In this document: one piece after another, positions 59,997 through 64,000 of the stretch
Numbering within the stretch: position 1 is the first letter of the stretch
Layout of the letters: every line of letters begins with the position of its first letter
Origin: Benincasa hispida
Lineage: Eukaryota > Streptophyta > Magnoliopsida > Cucurbitales > Cucurbitaceae
Assembly (NCBI RefSeq): GCF_009727055.1
Contig: NC_052354.1
Span: 44,948,784 to 45,012,783 of the forward strand
Reading direction: 5' to 3'
Length of the DNA stretch: 64,000 bases
Translations under genes and position numbers: made by a program
The notes under the pieces: model-generated
The model's database searches: none
What the model was told of the DNA's origin: nothing
Seen by the model: only the letters and a program-made list of their open reading frames with translations

Positions 59997-60111
59997 ATAA
60001 GTTAAGTTATTATATTTATTTATAATTAAATTATTAATGAGATAATTGTTGGTGGTTTCTTCTCCTTAACCGTGTGTGAAAGTGGGAAGGTTTTCATTAG
60101 TTTTTCATAAT
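59997..60111. other. Short AT-rich stretch between MULE fragment and LTR
   Basis: Nothing recognisable. It may be MULE intron or 3' sequence cut by the following LTR element. Confidence 0.4.
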
Positions 60112-61860
60112 TGAAGGATAAAATGAAAAAATATTTTCATTTTGAAGAAGAATCGTTGCATCGCTTCATTAGAGTACACTGCCTAATCGTTTAGCTCATG
60201 AGAAGACTACACACAACTTCAAGTGTTTTGTCTAAACAATCGTTGTACAATGCGCTGTTGACTAAATGACCGTGTTGTTTTACTAATAATCGCGTGCCTG
60301 AGTGAGATTCACTAAACGATCGTGTAAACGATCAAGCCACATTACTAAACAACATATACCTTTACTAAATGATCAAGCACAAGCCTATACGATAGAACAC
60401 TATCCTTCTCTCCACTTGCCTTGGGTCAGAATAGTGCAATCGTTATTTTCCTCCTCCCCTTTCTTACAAAATCCAACAGAGCACACCTCATGGATTCTTC
60501 ACTTTGAGGAATACCAAGGTCACTAAGTGGGGTGGTGTCCTGAGAGCTGCTTATCTGTGGAGAAGACTGTTTTGTGTGCTAAGCGACGCGAGAGATTTGG
60601 GTAGACGATTGGCTTGGCGTTCTAAGCGATAGGTGAAGGTGCTGATCCAAGAATCCATGAGAGCCGAGAGAAAGGTAAGAAGAAGAGTTCTTCAAAAAGG
60701 TATGTCTCTCGTTCTTTTGTTTTAATTATTAAAGCTCCTTTTGTATAGAATATCTGCTCACATTGTCTATACATGAATTAACAGGATAGATCATTATTGC
60801 AAATTGGACAACAAATTGTAACACCTACAAAACAGGTCATACTCGTAGTGTTACAAGGATAAGTACCCACTTATCCATTTACTACAACCATTTAGGTTAT
60901 CACTTAAATATGTCCACCCTATGTAGACATACATCTTTAAGTTACAAAAATAACTTGGATGTTAAGTTTTTGGTTTGTGGTTAATGCCACTAAAAAATGA
61001 ATAAAATATCATATATTTATTAATAGACCAATGAGTTTGAAAAAATATCATATATTTTATTAAATAAAAAAATGAAGTTTGTTCAATACATTACAAACTA
61101 TAGGACCTTATGAGGATTTAGGGCATTCCACCATAAAAACCTTATCCTATTGATACTACCGAATAGCAACCCGCTTTGTAGTTGTTACAATTGTTGTAAA
61201 AGGTGCTAACAAATGATCTGATCTGATCATTCATGTGGAGAGTATGAGCGGGGGGGTTCTATTTCAAAGAGTTTGTAAAAAGACCGGACCAAAAATGAAT
61301 AGTCTCACTATATAGATACCGTTGATAGAATAGACTTAACATTCACGAAGATGACCTATAAGTGACCTTGAACCTAAATTCCTGAGTGAGTTTGAACTTC
61401 TGTCTATGAAGGCGGTCTTTGATACAGTTGGACCAAAAATTACCATTTTGCCCCTGTAGTTACATCTAATCTTCTTAAGTTAGCCACTAATCCCTCAATG
61501 AATAAAAGTCTAGTCCTAACTATGACGCAAACCCCTCTCGAGCCAAGAGAGTATGTGGCGCAATTTTATTCCCGTACCGGATCTTATTCTACGTTCTTGA
61601 GATTTTTTTGAATTGTTTTTGTGACCGATTGAGGAGGAGATTTCGGAAGAAGTTATTCTTTCAATGGGTAAGTCTATTTTCTATTCTTCAAGGCGTAAGT
61701 TTTATTTTCATAACACTTCTTCTCCTTCCTCTTATTCTACCAGCATGCTGTAATTTTCTGTGTATATGCATTAATTTTATTGTTCTTTAAATTTTATTTT
61801 GTGAAAAATTTTGAATTGGGAACGATCCCACTTCCGTAGTGGACCTCCGGGTTTCCTTCA
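60112..61860 (+). repeat. Probable 5' LTR
   Basis: It ends CCTTCA at 61860, three bases before a tRNA-Met-type primer site. The proposed start TGAAGG at 60112 makes a 6 bp inverted pair with that end, but other starts such as TGTTGGTGG near 60048 are possible. It contains CGATCGTGTAAACGATC-type repeats at 60180-60390. The 3' LTR is not in the window. Confidence 0.5.
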
Positions 61861-61863
61861 ATT

Positions 61864-61875
61864 TGATATCAGAGC
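61864..61875 (+). other. Primer binding site, tRNA-Met type
   Basis: TGATATCAGAGC matches the usual TGGTATCAGAGC at 11 of 12 positions and lies three bases from the CA end of the proposed LTR. Confidence 0.75.
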
Positions 61876-63771
61876 GGTGATTCTTAGTCTCAATTTTAAA
61901 TTTTCTAGAATTGAATTTATAGTTAATGGATGGGTTTTACATTCTATAATTTTATTCATGTCGATGAATTGGATGAATGAATGGTTTGCGATTTAATGGA
62001 ATGTTTTCAGGATATTTTTTGTAGATCTATTGCTTTTCTTTAAATTTGGTTTGTAAGGGTTTTGGTGTTTTGAAGCATTATTTTGGTTTGGCAATCGAGT
62101 ATGTTAATTTTCTTAGCTTGTTGTCGTTCGGGTTTTTCGACGACATTCTGATGGATTCAAGGTCCAAATGCAGAGCAAAATCGTGGATTTGTCAATTGTA
62201 CAGTGAGCGACTATACAATAAGCATTGACGAGTGCCCCTGACGTTTGCAATGCTACGATGAGGCATAACGGATCACTTTCCATAGCGTTGCAACGCTCCA
62301 AAGAACGGAAAAATAAATCAGTTCGTGTGCAAGTTTCAGTTAATGGCTCAAGCTGGTTGTGTCCCGTTTGCTTTGGTTCGAGTGGTTCACGTGCGGTTTT
62401 GGGATTTTGGGCAGTCCAATTCAATGTGGTTCAGGCCGGTTCACTTGTTTTGAAATCGGTTTGAACTAATTTAATTTTTTGTAATAGTTACATTTTTATT
62501 TAATTAAATTAATAAAAATATTATATTAATTTAATTAATGTTCAGGATTCAATCGTTCGATCCATAAATTGTGTTTAAACTATGCATTTTGATGTATGAA
62601 TGTAATTTTATTTATATAATTATAAATGTATTTATATAGTAAAAATTCCACCATAGGTAATGCATTATTCAATGCACCAATTTATATTATAAGGTTATAA
62701 TATATAGTTTCATGATTTAATTTTAATAACATGCTGCATGCATCATATATATAAGTGGTTATAATATATACTTGCCATGCATTAATAACATAGCCATTAC
62801 ACCATTTATATTATAAGGGTTATAATATATATAGTTTGGAATATAAGGATGTATGTATGTTTATTAATTAATTTCATCACTTTACTATATAGAAATGTTA
62901 TGTATGTTAAAGGTAATGAAATGGGAATTGCATGAAGCTTGACACTACTTTAGATAATTTATAAATATGTATAATTTTTGGTTAAAGTATGTCATTCAAT
63001 GATTTATGATTTTAATTTTATTTCATTTAATTTTATATTGGTTATATATAATGAAATTTAAAAATAAAATCAAATAATTCAGAAATTGGCAACGGCAAAC
63101 TTAGTCAAATCATTTTTAAAAATATAGATTTTAAAATATGATTCACATAAACCTAAGATCACAAAATTTGCTAAGGAGATTAAAAATTAGTTTAATATTT
63201 AATCGATTTAATAGGAATTAAATTTGAATTTTAAATTAAAAGAAATTAAATTGTAGTAAAACCATATCTTTAGGACCTTTTGTCTAAGGTTAGTTTTTGT
63301 CTAGCCTGGGTAATTTTAGGTTGACGGAAACGGATTACCTACCCTGGAACTGAACTTGAAAAATTTGAATTAAATAGATTTGCTACAAAGCATGAAATTG
63401 TTGATTAAGTTTATTAAATTGGTTTAATGGAAACATTAATCAAAGTGTTTAACTATCCAAAGTAAGTGTTACTTTTGAATAATTTAAACAAATCACTTAG
63501 TAAAAATAAGTAAAGCCATATTTTTCTAAGTTAATTTTAACCCTAGGTGAAAACACTCAATGGGAAGGAAAATGGGGTAATATGATATTCATTTTCCTTC
63601 CACGTTTCACATTGTGAGATCTATACTCGGCCTAAGGCACCTTTGGCTGGTGACCTCCTACGGGTGGTGTTGTATAAGGTCAATACCAAGTGAATGACTA
63701 GAAAGTGTTTATAGTAAGTTGGAGCAGGACGTGTGTCAATAAATCCCATGGTCTCTTTCATTAGTTTTATA
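61876..63771 (+). other. Internal region of an LTR element without recognisable proteins
   Basis: After the primer site there is no gag or pol similarity that I can see. A higher-GC segment at 62220-62465 has an open frame of 79 codons with a TGG/GGTT-rich sequence that I do not recognise. The remainder is AT-rich. A distinctive stretch at 63625-63770 (CTCGGCCTAAGGCACCTTTG and following) is unlike its surroundings. This could be a non-autonomous large retrotransposon derivative. Confidence 0.4.
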
Positions 63772-63796
63772 NNNNNNNNNNNNNNNNNNNNNNNNN
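63772..63796. other. Assembly gap (25 N)
   Basis: A fixed-length looking run of N. The sequences on either side may not be truly adjacent. Confidence 0.98.
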
Positions 63797-64000
63797 AATT
63801 GTAGCTCCTGTGGACGTTGACAATACTCAGTTGTATAAAGGGATGATTTGTCAAGACAAAGAAATGCTACAACACGCAGTCAAATGTTTTGCTATTAAAT
63901 GTCACGCACCATATGAGGTTGTGGAATCGACACCGACGATTTGGACAATTCGAGGTAAGAAGTGGGAAGAAGGTTGCAAATGGAGACTTCGTACAATAAA
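63797..64000 (+). CDS. MuDR-type (MULE) transposase N-terminal part, copy 2, runs off the window
   Basis: The stretch is nearly identical to 59055-59258 of copy 1, with a few substitutions and about four single-base differences in length. In this copy the frame stays open through KCHAPYEVVESTPTIWTIRG and KKWEEGCKWRLRTIK, the expected Cys-containing DNA-binding part of MuDR transposases. Copy 1 is out of frame over the same bases. The 5' part is lost in the gap and the 3' part is outside the window, so integrity of the whole gene is unknown. Confidence 0.8.

Overview
The window is plant nuclear DNA. Genes carry spliceosomal introns, the intergenic DNA is AT-rich, and most of the sequence is LTR retrotransposons of plant lineages (Athila, a chromodomain gypsy element, SIRE-type copia), MITEs and a MULE. 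The plant-specific host genes (nicotianamine synthase, a CKI1-type histidine kinase, a P-class PPR protein) point to a dicot. The repeat style recalls Cucurbitaceae, but that is recollection and was not searched. There are two runs of N: 1428-2422 and 63772-63796.

Region 1 (1-24512) is a nested stack of retrotransposons. The oldest visible layer is the 3' end of a SIRE-like copia element (env-like ORF remnant from 22505, LTR 23420-24512). A minus-strand Athila-type element (LTRs 5742-7137 and 20977-22504) sits in its env-like ORF. Into that element went a second, plus-strand Athila element (1-5736, cut by the window edge), a complete chromodomain gypsy element (7633-13526, with matching GATAG target duplications) and a probable solo LTR (16835-19974). 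Every coding region here is decayed.

Region 2 (24513-37096) is AT-rich DNA with several MITE-like repeats and one gene, a two-exon nicotianamine synthase (33853-35597). Region 3 (37097-44695) is a large palindrome: two roughly 3.06 kb arms, each an LTR plus gag, protease and integrase of a copia element, arranged tail to tail around a 52 bp spacer. The arms share the same inactivating mutations. The left arm alone also carries a 1.4 kb DNA-transposon-like insertion.

Region 4 (45256-55907) holds two minus-strand host genes: a seven-exon CKI1-like hybrid histidine kinase (1158 aa as modelled) and a single-exon mitochondrial-type PPR protein (626 aa). They are separated by about 4 kb of AT-rich DNA with microsatellites. 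Region 5 (55908-64000) holds short tandem and palindromic repeats, a minisatellite, a frameshifted MuDR-type transposase, an LTR with a tRNA-Met primer site, and, after the second gap, another MULE copy whose frame is open where the first is broken.

The three host genes do not form a pathway: iron/metal chelator synthesis, His-Asp phosphorelay signalling and organellar RNA processing respectively. The region reads as gene islands in a retrotransposon-rich landscape.
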